Assembly: GCA_020081605.1 (NCBI GenBank)
Contig: JAHREC010000011.1
Coordinates: 434,001 to 498,000 of the forward strand
Reading direction: 5' to 3'
From: Albifimbria verrucaria
Taxonomy: Eukaryota; Ascomycota; Sordariomycetes; Hypocreales; Stachybotryaceae
Length of the DNA stretch: 64,000 nt
Shown piece after piece: positions 46,603 to 56,600 of this stretch; within the stretch, counting starts at the first letter, position 1, and every line of letters begins with the position of its first letter. The notes beneath the pieces are model-generated. The model worked only from the letters and a program-made list of their open reading frames with translations, did no database searches and was not told the origin of the DNA. A program made the translations under genes and the position numbers.

Positions 46603-46901
46603 CTATCCATACAAGTCAGTATGTTCCAGTTCTTCATCGTTGGAAGTGTCAATTCCTAGATCTGGAGCGTTGACCCTGGGTCTGTACTTGCCGGGGTCTA
46701 TCAGATCGCACCTGTCAAGAGCGTCGAAACTATCGTTTCAACTGTCAACGGCATCCAGTTACGGGGCCTTTTTGTAATGCCATTGGTGGCATTAAATAGT
46801 AAATAGCGCGGACTCAAGTTCATCTCGTCGATAGATGAGAATTTGAGCGGCTTGTTATAGCCGCCCTCAGAATGGCCTCTAGACTCACTTGTCTGATCCA
46901 T
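46603..46901 (-). CDS. Unassigned short open frame (hypothetical)
   Basis: Starting at ATG 46901 the reading MDQTSESRGHSEGG... continues in one frame. With a single-base loss near 46735 it would continue through FDALDRCDLIDPGKYRPRVN to a stop at 46603, about 100 residues. The acidic end (SNDEELEHTDLYG) looks protein-like. I recognise no family, and the need for a frame shift weakens the case. It may be a relic or chance. Confidence 0.2.
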
Positions 46902-47047
46902 AATGATCCTCTTAGGCAAACTGAGCGGTATCAATTGAGAGCTCGGAAGCAATTGAGAGCACTATCTATAGGAAACATCCGATATACTATATACAACCAT
47001 TAAACTCTGAGGGAGACTTTGACTGTTACAAAAGAAAATCCAATCAA

Positions 47048-48303
47048 TCAACCAGAGGTCCACTGATACTCAGGAACCGTCCAGCCTTTTGGGGTGTCTT
47101 TGATCATCATTTTCCCCAAGACGTCGATGCGCAGCGCCGAGGCTGCGCCTAGCATGATGTGCATGAGCGAGATGCCGAGTGCCGATGTTGGCAGGCCCCA
47201 ACCGTTGTTTTCCAGGATACCCTTCTGTGCATGGGCTATAAACGGGCGAAATGCCGCATCGTAGGCTCTGAGAGCCGCCCCTAGTTGCGTTGCACCGATT
47301 CGCTGGCCGCCATCTCCGACGGAGCCACCCCTACCGCAGTGTTTTCCGATTTCACCAGCCAGGATGTAAGCTCCCAGGATCCCAGCCGTAGTGCCGACGC
47401 CAGTGTTTGGGGATGGGCAATAGGCTGCATCACCGACCAGAGCCACACGGCCCTTGTGCCAGGCATCCAACTTGACGAGGCCAATTTGCTCACAGTAAAA
47501 GTCGCTTGAATCGTCGGCTGCATCCAACAGCTCTTCTGTTTTCCAGCCGGCACTTTTATAGATGTTTCGAAATGCCTCTTTTTGTCCATTGATGTCCCCG
47601 CGACGAATGTGCTTCATTCGCTCGTCTGTCATTTTGGCCCCGACATATACCAGAAGCTCTTTTGGATTGCTTCTTCGAACCATCATGCTACGGTTGTTAG
47701 TGCCCACATAGATGGTTGCTATGTATTCCTCCTTTTCGCCAACAGGCTTAGGGATACGATAGTAGGCTACCACATCGTCCAGGGATAGAATCCACTCGAA
47801 GCATCAGAACCCAGCAGCATCTTCCGGGTTTGAGAGTTCTGGCCGTCAGCGCCGATAAGAAGGTCGAACTTGTGGGTTGTCCCGTCGCTAAGGTAAATTT
47901 CTAGGGAATCATCTTTGTCTTCGAAGCGCTGAATAGATGTCCCAAACAAATATTTTGCTCTGTGCTTGGTAGCATCATATAGGAGGCGGACCAAGTCTCC
48001 TCGCATAATTTCGTATTCAGCCGTGAAGCTTTGGGGCCCTTTAGTTGCTGGAAACCATGCGCGTCTTTTGCCGGCAGAGTCGACAAATTGAATGCCGGAT
48101 TCTGGGATGGCATTAGATTTAAAGGCTTCATCGAGTCCCATCCACTTCAGTACACTGATGGCGCCACCGCGAACGTCTATTTGTAAACCATTGGTACGGA
48201 GACTGGCGTGTCGCTCAATAACAGTGATGTCGTGCCCCAGCTTGGAAAGCCAAAATGCAAGAGTATTGCCTGCAATGCCTGCGCCGGCAACCAGAATCCT
48301 CAT
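47048..48303 (-). CDS. FAD-dependent monooxygenase (aromatic-ring hydroxylase type); one frame break
   Basis: Class A flavin monooxygenase, about 418 aa, single exon on the minus strand. The N-terminal dinucleotide motif MRILVAGAGIAGNTLAFWL starts at residue 1. LLIGADGQNSQTRKMLL is the DG motif, and VALVGDAAYCPSPNTGVGT is the GD motif that binds FAD. Closest in type to fungal salicylate or kynurenine hydroxylase-like and tetracycline-destructase-like enzymes. One C is missing near 47784, between SGFYP and DDVVAYYRIP. It lies downstream of a Zn2Cys6 regulator gene read from the same strand (2.8 kb between starts), and its promoter carries the same CGGCCG palindrome found in front of that regulator. 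Substrate not known, likely a phenol or polycyclic aromatic. Confidence 0.85.
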
Positions 48304-48857
48304 CTTGAAGGGATGTTTGATGAGCTTCAATTTCGGCAAAGGCTACTAAACCAAGAAATGGAAAGGCAAACACAGCCTTGAAGTCGGCGCTTGGTGGAGA
48401 TACAGTTATAGTTGTATGCTAAGATTTTCTTGCGGCTTGAAAGTTGGACTTCTCGAGAGCATGGCATAACTTTTTATATCGCATACTGCTGGTCATTTGT
48501 TATGACCGAGGGCGCATTCTACAATTTCGGCCGAGAACCCTCAGCTTCAGGAATTTCCGAGCCTCGCTCTCCACCCCTGTCACATAATTTGATAGACGCA
48601 TATCCAAATTTAGTGACAAAAATTGATTAGAACTGGCTTTCGAGTATGCTGGTACAAGTGAATTAACCTACTCCAATCTAGATATGCCATGGATAGCTTT
48701 TAATCTGCACAGTCCATCTACATCCTTTCTGAAATATCATGTCTAGTTCATTTGAAGATCAAAGGGTATGAATTGAAGCATCAACGTGGTATTGAGGAGA
48801 CAGCTTATACTCTCCGAAAATTTAACATTGAGTCACAAGAGGTGATAGGAAATCAAC
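48304..48857. other. Promoter region of the monooxygenase
   Basis: About 550 bp between the regulator's stop and the monooxygenase start. It holds the palindrome listed separately. Confidence 0.5.
48526..48535. promoter_or_regulatory. Palindrome TTCGGCCGAG (candidate Zn2Cys6 operator)
   Basis: Core CGGCCG at 48528-48533, flanked TT/AG, about 225 bases upstream of the monooxygenase start. It matches the two sites in front of the regulator gene. Confidence 0.5.
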
Positions 48858-51091
48858 TCAAGAGTGGAAATTCAAACCCCAGCTGAGCCCCAGGTCCTCC
48901 AATCCAAGCTCTGAATCTGTTGCTATAGTTTCAAACTCATTAGGAAACGACGATAATTCAACGTCGATCTGTGTTTGCAGCAATTCATGGCAATGTCTTA
49001 GGCTTTCCTCTATCCCTTGCAGAATTCTGAGTTGTTGGCAAATGCCCTGTTCTATAGCCTCTGTCTGGGCCAATATCATACTTAAGAGCATGTGTCCCTT
49101 TGTGTTGGTCTCTCCCTGCTGTTTTATGCGTTCAGATGCTGTCACGACCAGCTCCTCAATAGCCTGTTTGAGCGCTGCTCGATTCGTGGAACCGCTGTAT
49201 AATGTTCCCTCTTGACGTCGAGCCTCGGTCTGCGAGAGAAGTTCAATCCCAATTGTTGTGCCTGCGCACATAATCCCTTCTCGGTAAGGCCCTCCGCCTC
49301 TAGCAAGAAGTCGCGAAAAGTCCTCATCTGGCTCATGGTGAATGAGAGATAGAGAAGCATCGATAGAAGTAGTCATAGAGTAGTGGTACAAGGGGTTTCT
49401 CGTGATTTGGCTGCAAAGGACGAGTGTAGAGGAACCAAAAACCGACGCAGCAAATAGTCCAGAAGATTTCTGTGAAATACCGTACAGTCAGCCTTGTCGA
49501 TGTTTGTCAACAAAGTGTTCTTTTCGCGAAGTATTTTGGTTATTTCAAAACTTAGCGCCAGGATTTGCTCGTAGTCCATGTCCCGCTTTAACCCGTTGAG
49601 TTGTTGTACGATTGAGAGACGGGTAGAAAGCGAGCTTGCCAGTACATGCTGCATCCAAGTGTCCGTATACACCTTTTTGGGATACGGTTGAATATTTGCG
49701 CTTGTCTCTAATAACTCTTGGTCACTTATATTCGAAGGAGGCTCTGTATCATAGTCATTTTCTGTGATCCTTGGTGGCAATGCCGAATCAAGCGATGACT
49801 GCACAGCAATCTCTAGGATAGTTGCCCATAGCCGCCGGCGGATCTCTGCCCTGAAAACTGACATAGGCGGGAGATATTTTGGATCCCGATGCAGACCCAG
49901 TTGCATGGCTTTTTGTATTAGTGATCCGGTCGAGTCCCAAAGCGAGTCGCCACCAATATTATAATTTTGTCGGAGCAATATTGTGAGGCAGTATATCTGT
50001 AAACCGGTGATGCTAAGACGGTCTTTTTCCACTGGCCCCGAAAGCCACATTTGGGCACCGTATAGCCAACCCCAAGCAGTGGCTCTGGCTTTTATGTGCT
50101 CTCTGCTTTCTTGCTGTTGCATGCTATAGCCCGTTGCAATGACTAGCAGAATCTTCAACTTTAATTCGATAGGTACACCATCTGGTTCATTCCAAAACCG
50201 ACCATACTCAGCCATAAAAGTTGGCTGGTGTAGGATTCGATATGATGACTCAAAATATCGAAAGTAAAGCGTCACCATGTGGTCGGATATTTCACGCGAG
50301 GAAGCTCCAGATTAAGGTCGTTCCACGATAGGAACATGGACGGGCGTCCAATCTTGATGGTTTTTCCCAGCAGCTTACACTTTCGGTTGAGCTCTTGAAT
50401 CCGGAGAGTAATGGATTTAGACTCATCATCTGAATTGGCTTCATGACTGACTACAAATGCTTTGTACCAGCAGTTATAGATTGTTTTGAGCTAGTTCGCT
50501 GTCAGCTTTGAGAGAGACACAAATTGAAACGTGTGCTTACTTCTTCAGTAGCCCCAATCCAATGACTTGAGCTCATAGTGCGACTCTTGTAGAGAATGAT
50601 TTTCGAGTTCTGGGTCTCTTCCCGTTCTTTGGACACATGTTTTCCATTTACAGATAAACGAGATTCCTCCAAAATGGACGAGGACTTGCTGTATTTGCCT
50701 GCATATTGTAATACTTCGCGGAAACTGGGAAATGCGGTTTCATTGGGTCCTTTCCCACAATACCGCATTCCCCGACGGAGACTGGAGTGTTGATAAGTTG
50801 TGGTGATACTATCGAATTTGGGGATGCTACAATGGTAGACCCATTCGCGCTGGATGCTGAAGCTAGAGCAGGTGTTGTGATTGTATTTTTCAAGGTGTGT
50901 GCCGTTCTCACATCAGGCAGTCCTCCTGCGGAACTCTCTTTTGTTTGCAGTCCCGTAAAATGACACTCGGCCTTGCTAGCAACACATCGCAAGCAGGGAT
51001 CGTTGCGATCACACCTCACCTTCCGACGACGGCACTCTATGCACGACAAGGCTGGTCTGCGTCGTCGGCGCGGCTGAGCCTGCAGTTCCAT
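48858..51091 (-). CDS. Zn2Cys6 transcription factor with fungal-specific TF domain; three frame breaks
   Basis: Nuclear regulator, about 728 aa. Minus-strand exons are 51091-50541 and 50490-48858 (50-nt intron). The binuclear zinc cluster is at residues about 17-43 with spacing C-x2-C-x6-C-x5-C-x2-C-x6-C (CIECRRRKVRC ... CLRC), and a basic run sits just before it (RRRRRPALS). The middle homology region includes YFRYFESSYRILHQPTF, the usual start of the fungal-specific domain, and RRRLWATILEIAVQSSLDS. Breaks near 50752 (A run), 50295 and 49392 (C run) each lack one base. The gene sits upstream of the FAD monooxygenase, in the same orientation. Two CGG-CCG palindromes in its own promoter suggest it may regulate itself and its neighbour. 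Confidence 0.85.
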
Positions 51092-51211
51092 ATTTGAAAT
51101 TGAAATAAGAATTCTTGCGAGACCGAACTCTCGTTGGCAGGTCGGATATTTCGTTCGTCAGTTGACGCGAAAGAGACCTGACACAGGGCAGGGGGCTTCG
51201 GTACAGCGGGT

Positions 51212-51221
51212 CTCGGCCGAA
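51212..51221. promoter_or_regulatory. Palindrome CTCGGCCGAA-type site 1 upstream of the regulator
   Basis: Core CGGCCG at 51214-51219, about 123 bases upstream of the regulator start. The inverted CGG triplets with no spacer fit a Zn2Cys6 dimer. Confidence 0.5.
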
Positions 51222-51270
51222 GTCGAATTTGCCGAGGCGGTGAAATCTTAACGCCGCTCCACGAGTCAGC

Positions 51271-51280
51271 TTCGGCCGAA
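51271..51280. promoter_or_regulatory. Palindrome TTCGGCCGAA site 2 upstream of the regulator
   Basis: Perfect 10-base inverted repeat with core at 51273-51278, 59 bases from site 1 and about 182 from the start codon. Confidence 0.55.
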
Positions 51281-52840
51281 GTTCTGTTTTACACAACCTT
51301 GAAGACTTGATCAGTCGTCCATTTCATTACTCATGAGGCAGACGCTATACGTTGACTGCTATAGCTCGCTGTCTTCTGCTTAAATAGGTGTGCGTATGAT
51401 CCGGAAAGGCACAGATCCAATGATATCTCTCAGTGAGAATGGCTCTTACTTATGCCCTGGCCTGGAGAAGACTACTATGCCTCTCCCATCTACTCGGTAT
51501 GGCCAGTCCATTTTCCTTAAGTGCAAATTACTAGGCCACATCATCGGGTCGGTGTGAGGCTTCCACGAAGTTACCCAAACCCACCGTAGCAAATGCACTA
51601 ATTGGGCCTCATTAGTATCAAGTTTTTATTATGATGCCTCTTGTGATGTAAGTTCTAAAGCCTGGTTAAAATGTTTCACAGGCGTAATTGAAGTGGACTC
51701 AAGGCAGGACATTACCGTTTGGCCGAACTGCAGTTGTGGACATGCCTGGCATTCGGTGGTTGGCAAAACAAAAAAAAAGAAAAGAAAAAAAAAAAAAAAA
51801 AAAAAAACATTTCGCATATGCTTTTTCACTCTGTAACCGGCTAAACTACCGAGCTCCTGTACGACTTACTCTCAAAATTCAGGTTCTTACTCGATAAGCA
51901 ACTCTGTTCTTCTGTATCATGTAGTGTGATGCCCTGAGTTGTCTGTTCCGTTGACCTTGCTCTCTGGTATGCTTACCTTATCACTGTATGAAACAAGGTA
52001 GAATTGCTTTTAGAATAATCATTGCTGGTTTTCACTTACAACATCCCGACGTTTTCCAGGTGTCATATAAATAAAAACGATACTTACGTTGGCGAGTGTG
52101 GTTTTGTCATGTTACACAATGTTAGATCAATAATCATCTTTGTGGCACTTCCAGAGAATATGCCAGAAATAGATAGTTATTTCTCATCATATACTGCTAA
52201 ATATCTTGGAAATTTGTCATCTTGAAAGATTCCTAAGATCGCCGCTGGCTTTTGGGCCAATTCTTGTAAATATCAAGCAAAAGCACGCACATATTGTGCG
52301 GCGTAGTCCCATGTTGAGCAATCATGTGCGCAATCTAGCTAAAACCAGCCTTGTGCTGACATGACAATCTGGACAGGCCTAGGAAATTTAAGGCTCATAA
52401 TCGTTGTTTCCAAGAATGCTTTGGTTGGGGGCTAGGCTAGATTGTTATGACATAGCACAGGCTCGTGCGCATCATTGCATCCGTTTGGGTAAGGCAGCGC
52501 TCATAGCTCACCGTTCTTGGATGCTCTATTCGTGGGTGTTCTATGCCTTACCCTGGCTCCCTAAGCATGGGGCAGACATCACTAAGCCGGATTCAACACT
52601 TCTATCTCCCGGCCTTCGCTTTTCCTGCCTCGCGCCTCGCGCTTTGGATCTCGCCACTCGTTCAACGATTGTCTGTGAGCTGTGTAAGTTGGCATTAGCA
52701 ACGCGAAGGGTCAGGGTGGTCACCATGGGGCATCATTCGGGCTTCGAGAAGGGGCCTCGTAAAAAATCTTACGTAGAATCAATTACAGGTATCCTATCAT
52801 TGGTGGCGTGTTGTTTCTCACTCTCGAGTGCTGTGTTGCC
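51281..52840. other. Intergenic with a long poly-A tract
   Basis: About 1.5 kb between divergent genes. A 23-base A run at 51785-51807 is preceded by an A/G-rich stretch from 51766. The plus-strand frame at 52404-52847 has no domain and I do not call it. Confidence 0.45.
51766..51807. repeat. A-rich tract ending in A23
   Basis: A/G-rich run followed by 23 consecutive A's. There are no obvious target-site duplications, so a retroelement tail cannot be claimed. Confidence 0.7.
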
Positions 52841-52847
52841 TATATAA
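52841..52847 (+). promoter_or_regulatory. TATA box upstream of the EthD locus
   Basis: TATATAA is 74 bases upstream of the ATG at 52921 and 209 bases upstream of the ATG at 53056, so it fits the upstream ATG better. Confidence 0.5.
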
Positions 52848-52920
52848 TGTCGTTTGCCAGCCTCGTCTCATTCTCTGTTCAAAGGTGTAACAGCTCAGCG
52901 TCAAGCAGTACGAGATCAAA

Positions 52921-53568
52921 ATGAGACTCATCCATATTCTCCCATTCCTGGCCTTTGCCGCTGCAACTGGGCTCTCGCAGAGTTGCTCCAACAGCTCGCC
53001 CGATGTCACCCTTCCAGAAGAGTGTTGTTGCATGACCTATAAGGCTGCTTGCACCATGAACATGGAGCAGAATGTTTCATATCAAGCTCTTTTACAACCG
53101 TAAGGAAGGCATCACGCCTGAGGAGTTTAACGACTACTGGGCAAACAATCACTCGGCGATTGCAACCCCTTTCCATCTTCGACTTGGTGTTGTAAAGTAC
53201 TCACAGGTAGGCACAGGGCCCGAATAATGGTGGAGTTTGTTCCTAGAGAGACCTTCTAATACTTTGGCGTCATACAGTACCACTCTACTCCAGACTTTCG
53301 AGATCTCGGTCGAATCGAGGGCGCACCGCCCATTCTCGAATACGATGGTGCTGCAGAGTTTTGGGTTCACAGCCTTGAGACCTTCAAGGCGATGGGAAGC
53401 GACCCCGAGTACCTCAACAAGATCCAGCCCGATGAGGCTAATTTCATTGACGGGAAATCTCTTCGCATGATCATTGGTGTCGACTATATTTCCGTGGAGA
53501 ATCAAAATGCTGTGAGAGAGCACGGTCGAACATTCGGCCCCAAGCGACAGGAGTGCAAAGCTCATTAG
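52921..53568 (+). CDS. EthD-domain protein, with a possible secreted Cys-rich N-terminal extension
   Basis: EthD (ferredoxin-like dimeric barrel) proteins often sit in polyketide or aromatic degradation loci and act as dehydratase/decarboxylase-like partners. The domain is clear: HIKLFYNRKEGITPEEF, FHLRLGVVKYSQ, then, after a 71-nt intron (53207-53277), STPDFRDLGRIEGAPPILEY and RMIIGVDYISVE, ending at 53568. The start is uncertain. ATG 53056 would open MNMEQN and needs two T's restored near 53075 to join the domain. With that same repair, ATG 52921 gives one continuous 192-residue reading beginning with a signal peptide (MRLIHILPFLAFAAATG) and a Cys-rich stretch (EECCCM). Without repair, ATG 53072 starts the domain directly, and the 60-codon frame at 52921-53103 would overlap it. 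See findings. Confidence 0.7.
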
Positions 53569-54577
53569 ACTGGTTGAAACCATTGGCTAGCAATCTAAAG
53601 CGACGAACCATGATATCTGGATAGAACCTAGGAAGAATGATGTGGATTTCCACGATAATGGCATAAGAATGGATTCAAGCCTTCAATTAGTAGATGGATA
53701 GCTACAGTAATCCACTGACTCTTGTTTCTACCTCAAAACCATTCTATCCTCCGTAAAATTGTCATTTTCCTGTGCGCTACAAATGCAACTCTGTCAGATG
53801 GCTCGGACAAGGCCCTACATTTGATCATTTCAGCAACAAAACCTGGCATAAAGAGCAGGAGATGGCTGTTTGCAAGTTTCTTATTTTCCTGCTGATGGAT
53901 ATCATTATGCTAAATAGCCCAAGTTCATTGATCAATAGCTCAGGCAACAGGGTAGGAGGGTATTGCTTCCTGCTTTTCAATATGAAACACATCAAATATT
54001 GGAGTTTTTACTAAGGTGATTGGAATTAGGGAAGCGTAGTTGTGATTCGCTATGATGTGTTTTCGGCTGCGTCGGGAGTCGCGGGTGTGCAATGAAGATG
54101 CCACATGGAATCTTGAGCTGTGAGAATAATGCGCAACCTGAAGCAATTGGATCATTTTTATTTTATCTACAGCACTTGGGTATGAGTGCTGCTTTATACT
54201 GTATTTGATGGCTACCTTCAGTCAACACCCTCACCCAGATGCACTTGGCCATGGGTACAGGATAATGGCTCCACAATCTCATAAAAGCACTACGGACACT
54301 CCCTTCAGATCTTGTCGGGGGCGATGGCGAAGCCTATGACGTCAAATTCCACACCGTCGCGACAAATCTACTAGCGTGAGTAGCCGTTGAAGATGGGCCT
54401 TGGACCAGCAAGATGCATAAAGAGGGTCAAGTGGTGTTTTGCTGTTGTTATTTATTAATGAGTGGCGATTTATGGTAGTCCCCAAAGACCTGAAAGACTT
54501 GTTTGTGGAAGAAAGACTCTGCCATGTACTTGAAGAGATAAATGAAACAGCTGCAGTTATGCGCTCTAGGCCTAACA
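53569..54577. other. Intergenic between convergent genes
   Basis: About 1 kb of 3' flanks (EthD gene and P450). AT-rich; nothing recognised. Confidence 0.45.
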
Positions 54578-56182
54578 TCATCTCCTCACAAGACTTACGT
54601 TTAATCCGAGAGGCTTGCGCAGAAAGCCTTCCCTGGTTTCCATCTCATCTTGAAGTAGTTCGACTGCATACCGCCTTGCCCAGGTTGCCACAATCAGCTT
54701 CATCTCCATCTCGGCTACGTTTCTTCCCACACACGCGCGGGATCCGTAGCTAAAGGGCAGAAAGGCGTTCTTTTGCCTTGGGGTCACTTGATCCCAGCGT
54801 TCGGGGCGAAACTCGTCCGCGTCGGGGCCCCATATCTCCTTATCATGGTGAATTGTATAAGTTGGCACGCTCAACACGGTCCCTGCTGGAAAGTGGTGGC
54901 CAAGTATCGTGATGCCAGGCGAGTTGGCTGGGATTTCTCGCGGCAAGCCGATTCCAGAGGTGCTATGGTGACGAAGTGCCTCGTTGATAACATTGCCAAG
55001 GTATGGCAAATCACGAACGTGGGCGTAGGTGGGAACTGCCACGTCGGAAGGGATTGCTGCGTCCAGTTCGGCTTGAGTTTGCTCATGACGCCGGGTGTCC
55101 GAACCGCGTGGTACAGCAAGGCGCAGGATGAATTAGAAGTAGTGTCACTGCCCGCAATGAGTTGCGTTAATGCCTCAGCCGTCAGCTCTTCTTGCCCCAA
55201 GGGTTCACCCTTTTCGTCTCTGCCCTCCATCAATCGCGCCAGCAGATCTGTCCTTCCGACGGGTGGGTTTTCCAGCCTGCCCTTCACTCTAGCAATGGCA
55301 ATGCCCATGAGATTGTGCACAGCGTTGAGACCTTTGGGGAAGAATGGGTCAGGTAACCATTTCGCGTAAGGCTTCAGCCACGGCATTATCCCGAGCGTTG
55401 CGCTCACATCACCCCTGCGGTTCAGAATTTCAATTGCTGATGCATAGATGGGCGGGCTGTCTGGAGACGTGCGCACTTCTGCAATGTCAGCGCTATTGCG
55501 GAGCATGCCAAAGGAGCACCAAAGGCGAGGTCGCCGATGATATCAAATGCTAGGAAATTAAACCAAGGGAGGCAATCAAGGCGGGCCTGTTTGGAGCCAT
55601 CCGGTGCCTCGTGGGTACTGTCTTGGATGAGGGCGTCAAGACGCTGCACGAAAAGCTCGAGGTTGTGGTGCATGTAGGGTTCAAACTGCGAGATGGAGCG
55701 AGCGGAGAAGGTATGTGAGACGAGCTTGCGCTTGCGCGTGTGTTCCGCGCGATCACGGGTATTGAAAAGACCACGGCGTATGGAGACGAAGGCATCATAG
55801 AAATCACTGCCAGTATCGATGAGAGAACAGAATGAAAAGAGGTACTGCCGCTGCCGCGGAGCTTGGTTTGCTTACGACTTAAGGAACCCGTTGCCGTGGC
55901 CGTAGATATCTTGGATGGCGGCGTCGTCGGCGATACTCACATGATTCGGCTGGATCCTGACAACCTTGCCGAGCCTCCCATGGACCTGATGCACGATCTC
56001 GAAGCGACGACCTCGACGAGCAGTTGAAAGAGCCACAGATTGGTAAACTGGGCGGGGAAAGGCGCGGCGATGTTTCGGAGATGGTTGTAGGTAACGAAGT
56101 GGGCGTAGATGTACGAGGTGGCGAGTAAGGCGAGACCGGCCGCCAATATCCACGGAGACAAAAGGATGTTGACAACAGACAT
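54578..56182 (-). CDS. Cytochrome P450, CYP53-like (benzoate 4-hydroxylase type); three frame breaks
   Basis: Microsomal P450 that likely para-hydroxylates benzoate or a related aromatic acid. Minus-strand exons are 56182-55876 and 55806-54578, with a 69-nt intron; about 512 aa. An N-terminal membrane helix ([20 protein letters not shown]) opens the protein. CYP53 hallmarks are [51 protein letters not shown] and [19 protein letters not shown]. The I-helix is AGSDTTSNS, the K-helix ExxR is in NEALRH, and the heme loop is [12 protein letters not shown]. Frame breaks near 56023, 55511 and 55072 are each one base short. CYP53 enzymes detoxify plant benzoates; divergent to mannitol dehydrogenase across a 418-bp promoter. 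Confidence 0.85.
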
Positions 56183-56600
56183 GACTCTTTCGAAACGAAA
56201 TCAAACGAAACTATGCGGTGTTTCTCAATCAATTGAAAATGCAAGATGGTTGACTGCGTCAAGTTCAAGTTGGCTCTTGGCGGGCTATTAAAGAGCGAAC
56301 CATTTCCGAACCCCTCAACCCTAGCCGGTTAGTCGGGATACCCTGTCGGCAGTTGGCGTGAGAATGGCTGTTAGTGCCTCTATTTACACTTCACTAGACC
56401 AGGCTATCGGAGCAGCCAGACTCGCCAGCCTTTCGTCACCCCTGACCCACCGAAGAACATGGAACGTGCTTTTGAAAACTCGAGAGTGGAACTCTTCCGA
56501 GCTGCAAAACCAGCGGTCAGCATTTGTAGTCGTCCTCCTTGATCATTCAAACCAAGGCCTCATCTCACTTCCGCACATCTCTCCCTCCCATCCCGTCACG
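56183..56600. promoter_or_regulatory. Divergent promoter, P450 / mannitol dehydrogenase
   Basis: 418 bp between two start codons. A pyrimidine-rich stretch (around 56560-56592) precedes the dehydrogenase, as in highly expressed fungal genes. No TCGGCCGA site is present here. Confidence 0.45.

Noticed and set aside
52404..52847. 147-codon plus-strand frame
   Set aside because: No recognisable domain; overlaps the TATA region of the EthD locus.
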